A DNA stretch of 64,000 nt, taken from Rhodeus uyekii (Eukaryota; Chordata; Actinopteri; Cypriniformes; Acheilognathidae). Of the stretch, positions 48,758-63,665 are shown in pieces (the first letter of the stretch is position 1; every line of letters begins with the position of its first letter). A program made the position numbers and the translations under genes. Location of the stretch: NCBI GenBank assembly GCA_037043235.1, contig JAWRVZ010000038.1:2621501-2685500 (forward strand), given 5' to 3'. The notes under the pieces were generated by a model, which worked only from the letters and a program-made list of their open reading frames with translations, had not been told where the DNA came from and did no database searches.

Positions 48758-50024
48758 CAGTGGAGTTCACTTATCTCGAGTCACAGTTAACTCGCCAATA
48801 CTATTATGTCGACGTTTTTGAAGTGAAACCGCCAAACTCCCTATTTGTCTCAGTATTTTCTTGTGGGTAATGTCGATTCTGTTTTGTTGCCGAATCCTAG
48901 TATCTCGAGCAAAAACGAGGGACATATACGCCACTTCACATGGTTATCTTGTGACTGAGAGTTCACTGCGCTGAGTTCGCGTTGCACATGGATCACACTT
49001 CAGTGTTGCCAACTTGGCGCCTTTGTCACTATATTTAGTGAGTTTTCAGACCACTATAGCACAAATTTTCAAAAAATACTAGCAACAAATCTAACGACTT
49101 TATCTGGAGTATCGTAACATATCGTTCTTACTCTTTTCAAGGAGCAGCGAGTGCTGCCGCATCCCCATCCCAAAGCACTCACAGGTGGCCCGGTCCTCCC
49201 AGATGCAGGCAGAGCAGGAGATGTTCACTACTCCACATGCAAATGAATCGCACTTGTCCGGGAAGCCGGCACTGGCTGATTATGCAATGGCAGTACAGGA
49301 TGTCAAATGTTCTTTGTCTAAAAAATTATTAAATCACTGCACAAATTTTAATCGCTGCATTTGTTTGACTCACACACGGCCTCAGTCACGTACTCTCGTC
49401 CACTGTGTGTGTGCGCCAGTCTGTGACAAAAGCTAACTAGCTGGCTTGCTTGTCATGTCTGTCAAAACTGTACACCCAAAAATACAGGAAGGAGTGGGAA
49501 TCAAACCCTGAATTCCAAGGCTGGTTAAAGCCGTTTATTGGTGATAACACGTGGGCATACATGTTGAAAGTATGCAATCTAGCACAGCAACACAATCTAG
49601 TACAGCCATGCACGCACACACACAAACACATCCCTGTTTCTGACGCGCGGTCTGCTCAGCACCGCTGTGGATTGAAGAATGGATTGAAGGTTATTAAAAG
49701 ATGGGACAAAGCCGAATTTGGTGAGAAAGCACATTAGACAGGCAGAACACAAGAAAGTATGCAATCTAGTACAGCGTGATGACCTCACGAATATGTTATG
49801 ACTGTTTAAGCTGTGAGCGAAATTGTGTTTGCAATGTTGGAGAATATAATTAAAGGTTTGTATCAAGAATCAAAGGTGTTTTTTATTGTATCCTAGTAAA
49901 TCTCTACTGTTAGTGCACATATGCCTTTTGTTGTTAGCATATTGGGTATAGGTTATCTCGCTAAACGGTTATCTCAACGCTTTTTTGCAATCCCCGAGGC
50001 CGTCGACATAACTGAACTCCACTG
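48758..50024. mobile_element. Tigger/pogo-like non-autonomous transposon
   Basis: The left end CAGTGGAGTTCACTTATCTC is matched by the inverse of the right end, CAGTGGAGTTCAGTTATGTC, with TA on both sides (48756-48757, 50025-50026). Subterminal ATCTCG words recur (TTATCTCGCTAAACGGTTAT). The ends are those of a Tigger-like family. The 1.27-kb interior has short frames (49185-49436, 49450-49737) that I cannot match to a transposase. Confidence 0.82.
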
Positions 50025-50026
50025 TA

Positions 50027-51149
50027 TATCAATTTGATCAGTTATTAGATTTCCTGGGAATCAAACTCATGAACTGGACATTGCTAGCTGCAATTTTTCT
50101 GTGTGGCTGTTATAACAAGGTCTGATATTACAGATTTGTGATTAATGATTTATGAAAGGAACATTCATATTTCCTCAAGACCTCTCGGCTTTCTTGATTT
50201 GTTCAATAAAGTCTTATTTTGACTTCTGGAACTGTGCCATTTTGAGCTTCATTTGCAATACAGAGAAGATATTTTCCCACAACAATATTCTTTCAGATTG
50301 TAAAAAATATATGTACAGACTTAGGATGTTTATGTTTGGTTACCTCTTGTCACACACTCTTCATTTTATCACCATATAGTTTCACAATAAATAGCTTTGG
50401 CACAGCAATAAGGGGTTAACCTAGGGTAAAAACAAACTTCTGGAGCAGTTTAACCCAGGGCCATGTGTGAAAAGCCATAGAGACCCATGTAATTTCTCAA
50501 GATTACTTTTTCAGTGGTATCTTAGAAGATAATACCTTTACACCTAAACACCAAGATAATATAGATAACACCTTAACCCCCCCAAATAATAAAATGTGTT
50601 AAGCGAAAATGATAGATGGCAAGCAGACATAAAGTGAATGGTTTTAGCAGAGGTTTTCAGATATTAGTACCCTGTTCATCCTGTCTGTCTTCAGCCACCT
50701 GTTATACACTCAGCAAAGCCTCAGGCATATGTTCTCAAACCTTTGTGTGTGTGCGTGTATGTGTGCATTACTATGCATGAGAGGTTGAACCACAAGTCTT
50801 ATTCAAAAGCAAAGTAATTTTTTGACTATGTGACAGAGAAGTGGTAAGAGTTGTTTTTCCTGTTCAAACACTGGAGGGAGATGAGCGAATGATGAAAATA
50901 CAGTGGAGAAAAGAGAGAAAAAGGCATTCCCTGTTAAACTATCTTCTTTAGACATGCATGAAAACAAAAGACGATTATTAGTCACACTCTGTTCTTTTCT
51001 GTAATTCGGTGAATTAATATATACTCGTTGTGTTTTCCTAAAAGCAGGACTTGTTCTCTCTGCGGACAAAAACTTAAAGCCACAGTTTAATTGCCTTAAA
51101 ACACAACAGCTTTTTTTTTTGGGCTTCACATAGTCATTCTAATTTACAT
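50027..51149. other. Unannotated sequence
   Basis: No repeat family or gene recognised; small GT run at 50744-50765. Confidence 0.45.
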
Positions 51150-51470
51150 ATATATTCAAATTCTGTTGTCCCCCAAAGGCTTGTTAAAGTGTCCTGAAAG
51201 ATAAATGATCACAGCCTTTCAGAGGGAACTCCTTTTAATTTTAACAAATAATTTCTGGCCTTTAATGGTTCACATTTCAAAAGGAAGTAGATCAGAAATG
51301 GGCTGACAAAGCAATTGGTGCCTGGGCGTTTAACAATGGGGCAAAGGTGGCATTAACTTTCCCATTTTCCCTTAATTGCTTGTCTTTCATTATGTCCCCT
51401 TGACACTCGCTTTGCATCTAATTAAAATATCGGATGAATCTTCAGCGTAGAGCGGGGACGCTTCATTGTT
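51150..51470. other. Candidate conserved non-coding element
   Basis: No repeat family and no frame, yet the sequence is compositionally even and dense in homeodomain-type words (CTTAATTGCTTG, GCATCTAATTAAAATATC, GCCTTTAATGG) with little simple-sequence noise. That texture is typical of vertebrate developmental enhancers. This is an impression that only an alignment can confirm. Confidence 0.3.
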
Positions 51471-51809
51471 TGGGTTTGTAGGAGTAGAACATGAGCATGT
51501 GACATGGAAAAAAGCAGCATCTGATCAAGTGTGTCTGTTTCCCACAGCGGGAGGCACTCAAGTCGAAGACCAGACTTTGATTGGCAGCTGACTGTGGATA
51601 AGCTCCTGACGGTTCACTCTGCAGTCCTGCATGCTGAAGGAGCTCTCAGGTGAACACTGTCAAACTGAAGGTTCAGAGGCCCAATGGGTGGAACAGATGT
51701 TACTTACTGCATTAATTCCAGTCGCTAGCAGACTATTGATAACCGAATGAGGTTTTATAGCATGAATCGATGTGGAGACAGGTCTTGTGACTCAATAGTT
51801 ATATAGATG

Positions 51810-52870
51810 AATGCAAGAATGAGGGAACTAAATAATTAAGAAAACCCAAACTAAGCGAAATAGTTTGTTAATGAATAAGTGAATTAAAAAGTTAATGAGT
51901 GAATAAAATAATGCATGAATTAATGAGCAATTAATTAATTAAATGATTAATGTTTTTGTTAAATTAATTATTAATTATAAAAATTATTACAATACATTTA
52001 TGAATCCATTAATGTATTATTTATTCAGTGAACAATTCAATTATTTAAGCTACTAAGCGTGTAAATGGTAGCGCAAGTGAAGAAATGACTGTGACATGAA
52101 TTGATGAATGTCAAAAATTTAAGAGTGAGCAAATGAATGAATAAGAGAATGTATTAATTGTTTAGGTTACACTTTTTTTCAGATTTTCCACTTTAGACAT
52201 TTTACTAACCATAAGCAACTTTGCAACTACATGTCAAATAACTCTCATTAGTTTGCAATATATTAGAGTATTAGTAGAGTGGTATGTTAGGGTCAGGGTT
52301 AGTAGAATAAGCTGGCATGTACTTACAGTTACTGTGGACTATCAAAAAAGTGCAAACATTGTTTATTTAATTCAATAATAAATGATTAATTATTACAAAT
52401 TACAGTAAATTAATGAATTCAATAATTTATTAATCAATGATTGAATAATGAATAGTGAATGTTAATGGAGGAACAAATTTGAAAATGAATTGAAACTGAA
52501 ATAAGAATACATAAATTAATGAATCTATAAAGACTGAGTGATTCAGTAAGTTGTTTTAGTCAGTGAATGATTAAAGGAATGAAAAGGGTAATTAAGTCAG
52601 TGAGTGAATAAATTAGTGAGAGCATGTAACTCTAGGACCAACTAACTGGACGGGTTCATGACCATAGAAATTAATCAGCAGTTTGAGTAAGTCAGTAAAT
52701 TAATGAGTCAGTGAATGAGGAAGAGAATGCATGAATTATTTTAAAATAAAAATGAATAAGGGAGCCAGTAAATGAGGGAGTGATGAATGAGTGAATGAAT
52801 GGATGGATGGATTGATTGATAAATGCCTGACTGAAGAAATCAACAGGCAGATTCAATGAGCGAGTGAGTG
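51810..52870. repeat. Degenerate tetranucleotide-like region (GAAT/TGAA/AATT)
   Basis: For about 1 kb the words GAATGAAT, AATGAGTGAAT, TTAATTAAT and, at the right, GGATGGATGGATTGATTGAT predominate, with frequent single-base changes. It looks like an old, mutated GAAT-type array interrupted near 52165-52345. Confidence 0.7.
52165..52345. mobile_element. MITE-like fragment inside the GAAT region
   Basis: GTTACACTTTTTTTCAGATT, ACTCTCATTAGTTTGCAATA, TTAGAGTATTAGTAGAGTGG and GGCATGTACTTACAGTTACT are landmarks of a common fish MITE. Terminal repeats are incomplete. Confidence 0.5.
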
Positions 52871-54205
52871 AGGATTTTGGAGTTTTTGATTGTCATGACA
52901 ATTTGACCAGATGACAGATATCACAAGCAAAATTAAGCAAATTCTGCATGTTGAATAATGATAAGCAAGAACAATGATAAGGCTGTTACACAAAGCTATC
53001 TCAATGTTCTTCATTCTTCCACTCTCTTTTAATCCTAATGGCAATACATTCAGTATTCCTTGATAGCCTTCATGGAAACTATAATGTGAGAACAACTTTC
53101 ACCTCAGGTTGGCTGTGCGAAGCCAGGAGCTTCCTAAGAGCAAACACTCAGAAAAAAAGCCCAGAGGGAGGTTCAAAGAGGTGAAGAGGATGACAGAATG
53201 ACATAAATCTCATAAACAGTCTCATGTACCCTGTTGGGACACACAATTGTAGAAATCTTTTCAAAATGAGCACTTGCCACTCCTGCTCGATGTCTTGTTT
53301 TTTTATAGGGCAAAAAGACAATACACAAAAGAAAGAAAGACTCTCACCCTTTCTTTGTACCTTAATTTCTACAAACCCAAAATCCATACAGTACCTTGGT
53401 TCACAGGTAGATGGATATGTGACCATGTAACAAAGAGCCAGATTAGGGCTTAGTCGAAACGGCGAAGGGCCGCAATTGTGGGGAATTAATGTTTAATTCA
53501 GTGACAATTGGCTTGCCTGTAAATTCAGTTGAAGAATTGGAAGCATGAGGTTTTCTTTAGAGCTGGATGGTCAATGCTAAGTCAAAAGCAGCAGCGGGTG
53601 CAGAAACGGCCTTGATTACATGCTAGAAATGAGAAACACAAACAGTGTCAAAGCTTTTATGATCATAAATTCTTATATTTTCTTTCAAGTGGCTAGTTTA
53701 CTGAAAGAACTCAGAGATGTAGGACTTTCAGCACTAAAGCAGCCCACTTTTAGTGCTGTTTCTTTGCCATTTATTTGTTTGCTTATTTATTTATTTATTC
53801 ACAGAGTCTGTGTGTGGGCAATGAAAGCCGTTGGATTTGTGTCAGCAAGTAAAGTTTCCAAACAAACAAACAAATTCTAATTAGCATAGCCTCTCACAAC
53901 ATTCCTCAGCAAACACACACTCACACACTTGCGACATAATTATGGTTTTAGGCGGTCTGAATGTCAAAAACACAGAGAATTGTCGGATGATTCATGAGAG
54001 TTGTGATGGTGAGGTAATCAGAACAGACTGTGAATGTCCTCTAAATGTTTAGCCCTTATTTTTAAGATGAAGATGCTGAGAATAAAGGGCTGTGTCTTTC
54101 CTCAGACCTCTTACTTGACTTGAGCATGTATGTGCGGAAGTGTTGAGTCAAGGCAATAAATTAACATTATATATTTTCTCATTGTTTTTTATTTATTATA
54201 AATAA
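52871..54205. other. Unannotated, partly conserved-looking sequence
   Basis: No gene. The stretch 53440-53560 (GGAATTAATGTTTAATTCAG, GACAATTGGCTTGCC) has a conserved non-coding look. A TTTA run lies at 53771-53799. Confidence 0.35.
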
Positions 54206-54260
54206 TTTTTTAATGTTATTATTATTATTATTACTGTTATTAATATGATTATTATTATTA
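54206..54260. repeat. (ATT)n tract, imperfect
   Basis: ATT units with several interruptions. Confidence 0.8.
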
Positions 54261-54634
54261 AACAGAGAAGGAGCCATCAGTATTTTTCAAATGAGGATCT
54301 GCTTATGGAGGGTCTGTGACCCATGCACTCCTCAGCATGTACTGATGTGTGTCCTCTCAGCCTTACACAAAGGCTTGAACCATTATCACAGTAATTAATA
54401 CCCTCCATAAATCACAGAATGAGAGAAAGTCAAAGAGGGAGATGAAACTTGTCATCTTCTGCACCATCTGTCTGTTTCAAGTTGATCGATGGATTCCACT
54501 CCAGACATTATTGTTTTCTTTCTACACTTCTTTAGAAAGGATTCATTTCATTTTTCTTCCCTCATTAATCACCCCATTCCGATAATATTGACAGGCACTA
54601 TTTAACTGCCACCGTTTACAATAGTGCATCACTG

Positions 54635-54811
54635 AGATACAAGTTAGGACAATCTAAAAGGGAAGGGGGTATTTATAGACCATATGGAAGTGTCTCTGTG
54701 TCAATCAAGTGGACTTTTGAATATTTTCAGGAATTCTGCATTCTGGCATGCAAGGAACACTGATGGTCTATAAATACTCCCTTCCCTTTTGGATTGTCCT
54801 AACTTGTATCT
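54635..54811. repeat. 177-bp hairpin with 49-bp arms
   Basis: 54635-54683 pairs with 54763-54811, 47 of 49 bases matching, around a 79-base loop. The ends start AGATACAAGTTAGGACAATC. No clear target duplication flanks it. It may be a small foldback MITE; as RNA it would form a strong stem. Confidence 0.93.
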
Positions 54812-54833
54812 TGTAAAGAAGTGTGTGTGTATA

Positions 54834-54836
<3 letters not shown>

Positions 54837-54871
<35 letters not shown>
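54837..54871. repeat. (AT)n microsatellite
   Basis: About 16 AT units following GTATAGTG. Confidence 0.93.
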
Positions 54872-54875
<4 letters not shown>

Positions 54876-55574
54876 TTTAAACATTTTTTAATCAAATATA
54901 TATATTTTTTTATAAAAAAAGAAAAGAAAAAATAATAATAATGGGTATGGTTATTAAAGTATTAAGGCAATTATTACTTTCTGATGCCATCACTGCAATG
55001 TACATTTTCCACCTTGACCTCTAACTGTGGTTTCATATATGATTAAGCCTGCAGTGTAAAACCAATCACATTTTAAATTCTTCCTGTAAAATTAAGTCCA
55101 ATGATGGTCATTGATTCCTAGGAATATCCTTAAAATTAAATTAACTTTACATTTACCAGGACATTCTCTCAGTCATCTTTGGGATTTTGAATGTTCCCCT
55201 TTGAAGCACAAATACAGGTAGTATCCTTAATGAAATTCAAGGTGTCCTTGTCCTATTGCCGTTTTGTCATGCCAAGGGAGTATGCAGGGGCCGCATTAGA
55301 TGCCCTACAACAAGGGCTTTTTGCTAATGAGGATTCATACTCTTATTTTGCTGGCCATATCGGAGGCTTTAACTCGCTTTGTTTTAGGAAAATCACAGGG
55401 GATTGTCCACAAGGACAACATGAATGATGCTAAGTGAAGACAACCTTACCTACAGCACATGCTAATGACCGGACTAGAGGATATGGTTTGATGGTGGTCC
55501 ACCACTCCAAAATTGCATGTTATCAGACATTTCTAGTACATCTCTCTCTCTCTTTCTCTCTCTCACTCTATTTA
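54872..55574. other. Unique sequence, possible conserved non-coding DNA
   Basis: 55230-55420 has a compact GC-balanced stretch (ATTGCCGTTTTGTCATGCCA, GCTTTTTGCTAATGAGGATT) without splice signals. A frame over it (55191-55427) has no recognisable motif. A (CT)n run lies at 55542-55564. Confidence 0.35.
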
Positions 55575-56076
55575 CAGGGGTTGGATAATGAAACTAAAAC
55601 CAGAATAATGTATTAGTTTGCTGTAGGGCCTCTTTTTGTGGCCAATACAGCATCAGGTCGTCTTGGGAATGACAGATACAAGTACTTCATAGTGGCCAGA
55701 TGGAATTTGAGCAATTCCTGACAATTCCTTCCTGAACAGTGGCCACTATGTGATGCAAGTAGAGGAAGTTTTCTGACTTGCTACTCCAAAATACCCCAAA
55801 GTGGCTCAAAAATATTTACATCTGGTAACCATGCAGGCCATGGGAAGAGGGGGGGGGGGGTTGCACTCCTTGGGGCTTCTCCACTCTGTATCTCCCATGG
55901 ATGTGGGAAGGATAGTAAAGGTGGACTTAAGATTTGTACTGTTGGCACCAGTGAAACCAAGGGTTTGGCTATAGTCGCCCAACCATAAATATTGACTCCT
56001 GGATATTCCTTTCAGACAGATTCCTCTTGTATCAACAGTTACTCTTATTGGATGTGGGTTGTCCTATGTGGTGTGG
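55575..56076 (-). mobile_element. Tc1-like transposon, internally deleted, right end lost
   Basis: It starts CAGGGGTTGGATAATGAAAC after a TA (55573-55574). It follows a known fish Tc1 family in reverse: GTAGGGCCTCTTTTTGTGGC, TGGGAATGACAGATACAAGT, AAATACCCCAAAGTGGCTCA, CATGCAGGCCATGGGA. It then jumps across a run of G (55850-55860) to CTTGGGGCTTCTCCACTCTG and CAGACAGATTCCTCTTGTAT. The skipped part held most of the catalytic region. The right terminus is absent. Dead copy. Confidence 0.85.
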
Positions 56077-56500
56077 GGCCACAATTAAATGCTTTTATTT
56101 TTTTCCAAAACTATGTTTTTTCCATTTGAACTTTTCTAGATTCATTTTTTTGGATTTCATTTACATTTTTTTGAACTCCAGTTTAATGGTTGTTACATTT
56201 TCAATGAAATGTGTTTTTCTTCTGGTAATCAAATGAAGAAATAAAATATTAGTTTAATTTATTTTTTAATCATCTGAAATTAAGCAACTTTATGATGTGC
56301 GGCACAATGAGCTTTACTGTTAAAATTTTAACATGGGATAAAAATTTTGATTATTCGAATGTAATTTATTTTCATTATTATTATTATTATTATTATTAGT
56401 GTAAGTGTTAGTATAATTATTACATTGAGACGTATCTAAATTATACTGTACAACAGTAATATATTTCTGTCAAATTGAACCAAACTTTTATTTTAATGGT
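56077..56500. other. AT-rich sequence
   Basis: T-rich (56090-56230), then an ATT run at 56373-56398. Nothing coding. Confidence 0.5.
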
Positions 56501-56504
56501 TGCA

Positions 56505-56560
56505 GCGTACTATGTGAAGCGCTTTGAACTCTGGAAAAGCGCTATATAAATGTAACATTT
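56505..56560 (+). mobile_element. LINE 3' tail-like fragment
   Basis: GTGAAGCGCTTTGAACTCTG then AAAAGCGCTATATAAATGTA is a tail shared by several fish LINEs. Only the tail is present. Confidence 0.55.
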
Positions 56561-56689
56561 TCTTTCTTTTCATTAAAATAAAATAAATGAATATGAATAA
56601 ATGAATAAATAAGTAAATAAATGATGCTCCACATTGCAGCATCTCATTCCTTCTTCAGGGAACAAATTTGACATACATAACCGAGACAG

Positions 56690-57770
56690 GAATGATAGTC
56701 TCATTCTCTTTCAAGGGAACTCAAGCTGTGTTGAAACACTATGGGAACCCCATGCCAGCGCTGCCAAAGCGCCAAGTGATTTCAGACGAGAACGTGCTGA
56801 GACAACAACACCTGAGCCCTAGGTGTGGAGTCTAAGTCAAGGTCGTAAAACCTAAAAAAAAAAGTGTGTCGAGGACCAGCCTGCAAAACCAGCACAAATT
56901 CTTCCATGGAGACTCCAGCCAAGCTTTAGATGCAGCCATGTTCCTAGCTGAGTGGGCTCGGACTGCCAGAGCGGTGGGCAGCCCGGCCGACTCTTAAGCT
57001 AGTGAAATAACTCAATATTTTCAATAACTTGAGGCAGAATATGCTCTGCCCACCAAGGATGATGTTACTCTCAAAGTCTTGGTGGGTAGTGTCTGGGCCT
57101 TAAGGGACGATGAGGATTAAGGAGCGAGGTAGCTCACAAGTGCCTCCTCCACTTTTGGCATCCCCCATAACCGTGCTCTTTAGCCCCTATTAGGAAGGCA
57201 TGATGCGTGGACTGAGCACAATGCACCCAGTAGGAGGCTGGTTTCTTCCAAGGCAGGCTCCAACGTAAAGGTTGCGCTGTTGAGGGAAGGAAACGTTCTT
57301 CCAGTTTGCTTTTCGAGGGTGAACGTCCCTTTTCTCAGCTGGCCAGTCGATGTTGAGCCTTGCAAAAGCTCTAATCACAACCTCAAGTAGCTCCTCATTT
57401 GCTGGAGATTGAAGTTGCATATCTTGTGACACACACTTGTGACATACAGTTTGAATTGATCGCTCACCATTTTTATGCTGGGATTCCCTGTTCTTTTAAA
57501 ACTAGCTTGGGATCTTTCAACAAACACCGGCAACAAACACACTCTCTTTTCACATATAGCTCTTACTGAAGATAGATAAGCTGCCGCTTCCAGTATTTGA
57601 TATGCTTTTATAGCTTCCTGGTTCATGATGTCACCCATCTTAGAAGTACATTCACACCATTGGTTTGATTTCACACGTGCTTCACGATGTAGTCATGCTA
57701 AGCATTCCCATAGCATCTTCGACGCAGCGCGAGTTCCCTTAAAAGGGAAACTAAGTAGAGAGATCCAAAC
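56690..57770 (-). mobile_element. DIRS-related inverted-repeat element
   Basis: The left arm TTTCAAGGGAACTCAAGCTG (56709-56728), with TGTTGAAACACTATGGGAAC after it, is mirrored by GCATCTTCGACGCAGCGCGA then GTTCCCTTAAAAGGGAAACT ending near 57754. Inside, the minus-strand frame 57432-57190 contains ELLEVVIRAFARLNIDWPAEK, which I associate with the first ORF of fish DIRS-like elements. Much of the coding sequence is missing. The right part (GCTTTTATAGCTTCCTGGTT through CACACCATTGGTTTGA) matches the short element at 22108-22380. The inverted ends are seen; the DIRS link is inference. Confidence 0.55.

Positions 57771-61275
<3,505 letters not shown>

Positions 61276-61318
<43 letters not shown>
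61276..61318. repeat. (AT)n microsatellite
   Basis: About 21 AT units, followed by a short GTAT run to about 61347. Confidence 0.94.
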
Positions 61319-61321
<3 letters not shown>

Positions 61322-61347
61322 TATGCATGTATATATGTATGTATGTA

Positions 61348-62858
61348 AACATAAGGCAAAGCATTTGTTGTTGTGGTAAGGATGTTTAGTAATATTTCAC
61401 ACTGCTAATGGCAAGATAAAACAACAACGCCAAGGGCAACAGTTAGCAGAGCAGTTTGTGTTTAGCTGTTTGTTTGCTGTTCATAATACGTTGCACTTGA
61501 AAAATTAATCCAGAAACATCTTCCGTTCCCTAGAAACAAGTTTTCTGTTCTTATGTCACAATTTTCCCCTACCGGGATAAATTGTGACTGGAACTTATTT
61601 TCTTTTCCATTAAAGTGCTGCACTGAATGACATTGAGCAAATGGCTTTCTAAGCCTGCTGGTTACTTTCTTAATCTATACACCACTATTCTGCCCTGCGG
61701 ACAAAAATGATAGTCTCAGCTATGAAAAGCAGTGCTGAGTTAAACAGAACAATAAATTAGGAGACGTGAGAGTGGTATCGCAATTGGGTCCGTTTTGCAA
61801 GTACTCTGAATATGCTTATGCTTTGTGTCTGCGCATTGTATTATTGGGGTCCTCGGGGATCCCTGTAAGTCTGTTTATTTATTTGTGCCAGACCCCACAT
61901 GCATGTGGCTACTCTCGCTGGCCTGATTTTACATTTCATTCATATTGCCAAACAAAACCTGTGGGACCGTGATATTAGATTTGTAATTCTACAGATTCCT
62001 TCACTTACTGATGCTGTCAGAGTCACTCAATCTAATCTTACTCTCGCAATGCCGCCCTCTGTTCTACATTTGTCTCTGTTGATCTCGGTCGACAGCACCA
62101 GGACTAATTAACTACTCAGCATTCATTTCTTATCCTTTTTTCACTCATACACACCAGTCAGATTTAGCTTAGGAGAATATTTAACCTTCCTGTCAGGAAG
62201 TAAAAGGGTCTTTAAACTTTTCTTGGTGGGAGGAAATTTGTCCCCTCAGGCAGATTTGCCTGCCCACGATTCTCATCATGTAAAAATATTTCTGCATTTC
62301 ATTTTCCAATTCAAATATGGAAAGAGACAACCAGTTCTAAGAACACATTCATGTAGGTCAGTGTCTAAAACACTCTCAGGCAGAATCGTATTTTAAACTT
62401 CCTCTTCTTCTTTGCATTATTCCTTTTATTATTTTTTTAAAAATTGTGTGTTTATTTGTTGTTTTGGTGGATCTCTGAATGCTTTGGCAACATTTTTCCC
62501 AATGAAAGCCTTTCCAAATGAACCTAAATTCTAATATAGTGCTGATCATTACCAGATTAAATGCTGGAGGGTATTTGGGCATTGTCCTTGTTTCCTGTTG
62601 TTGTTCTATTTCAATCCAATTTATCCCAATTCCCAGTTACTTGATTGGCTTCTGTTGAGGAGGCTAATTACCCATTGTTGGAATGCAGGATCTCACTTAG
62701 TTTGTGAGTGCACTCTCATCCACTTCATTAATGTAAGATGAAGTGGTGTCTGAAGGGAAAAGAGAGTGTGTGAGGGAGAGCAATGGAGAGAGAATGAGAG
62801 TCAGAGAGACTGAGATAAGAATTCTCATCAGGTGAGCCACAGCCAACTTTGTTAACTT
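61348..62858. other. Unique non-coding sequence
   Basis: No repeat recognised. 61960-62110 and 62580-62700 have a conserved non-coding texture (GGCTAATTACCCATTGTTGG). GA-rich sequence lies at 62758-62815. Confidence 0.35.
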
Positions 62859-63100
62859 GGTAACACTTTACAATAGGACTTCATTAGTTAACTGTTTTTA
62901 GTTAACATGAACTCAGAATTACCCATAGTTCTACAGCATTAAAGTTAATTTAATCATTTACTAAAACATTATTAAAATCAAATGTTGCATTTGTTAATGC
63001 ACTGTGAACTAACATGAACAACTGGATTTTTATTAAATAACATTAACATGTATTGCTCAATACATTCACTACAAATGAGACCTTATTGTAAAGGGTTACT
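62859..63100. mobile_element. hAT-type MITE with perfect 8-bp target duplication
   Basis: The ends are GGTAACACTTTACAATAGGA and the inverse of the right end, AGTAACCCTTTACAATAAGG. The 8-bp GTTAACTT flanks both sides (62851-62858 and 63101-63108). The interior has TAGTTAACATGAACTCAGAA and GCACTGTGAACTAACATGAA, hallmarks of an abundant cyprinid family. 242 bp, non-coding. Confidence 0.93.
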
Positions 63101-63272
63101 GTTAACTTTATATTAACAAAGAACTATATATCTAAATATAGTTATTTTCAATAAACTATGTTTTTTTTGGGGCAATTTGCCAACATATACTGTATATTGT
63201 GACCCCATAGTATTTAAACACAAAATATTCAACTAAACTATGTATAAAATCATTTACTGGCCTTTATGTGAT

Positions 63273-63665
63273 ATATAAAGTTCAGTGTTTTTGAAAGAAG
63301 TCTCTTATTCTCATCAAGGCTGCATTTATTTGAACAAAAATATTAATTCATATAAATATTTTTTACAATAATATTATATTAATAGTATTATTAATTAATA
63401 TTATTAATTAGTAAATTATTATTTCAAGTTAATAATGTTATCTGTTTTAATGTATTTTAAAATTGTATTTAATCATGTGATGAAAAAATAGATTTGTTAT
63501 TATTGTCAGTGTTGAAAGCAGTTTTGCTGCTTAATATTTTGGATTAATAGAATTTAAAAAAAGAGCATTTATGAAATAGAACTCTTTTGTCAAACTGCTG
63601 TAATTTTTGTAATCAACTTCCTTTCTGAATAAGTGTTAATTTCTTTCAATAAATAAATACATAAC
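63273..63665 (+). mobile_element. Widespread cyprinid interspersed repeat, fuller copy
   Basis: TTTTTGAAAGAAGTCTCTTA, then CAAGGCTGCATTTATTTGAA, TGTTGAAAGCAGTTTTGCTG, CTTAATATTTTGGATTAATAG and GTGTTAATTTCTTTCAATAA occur in the family order. It is related to 24777-24872 and 33300-33615. The terminal repeats are decayed. Confidence 0.75.

Noticed and set aside
49185..49866. Protein frames within the Tigger-like element
   Set aside because: Short, without transposase motifs (no DDE or CENP-B-like DNA-binding pattern seen).
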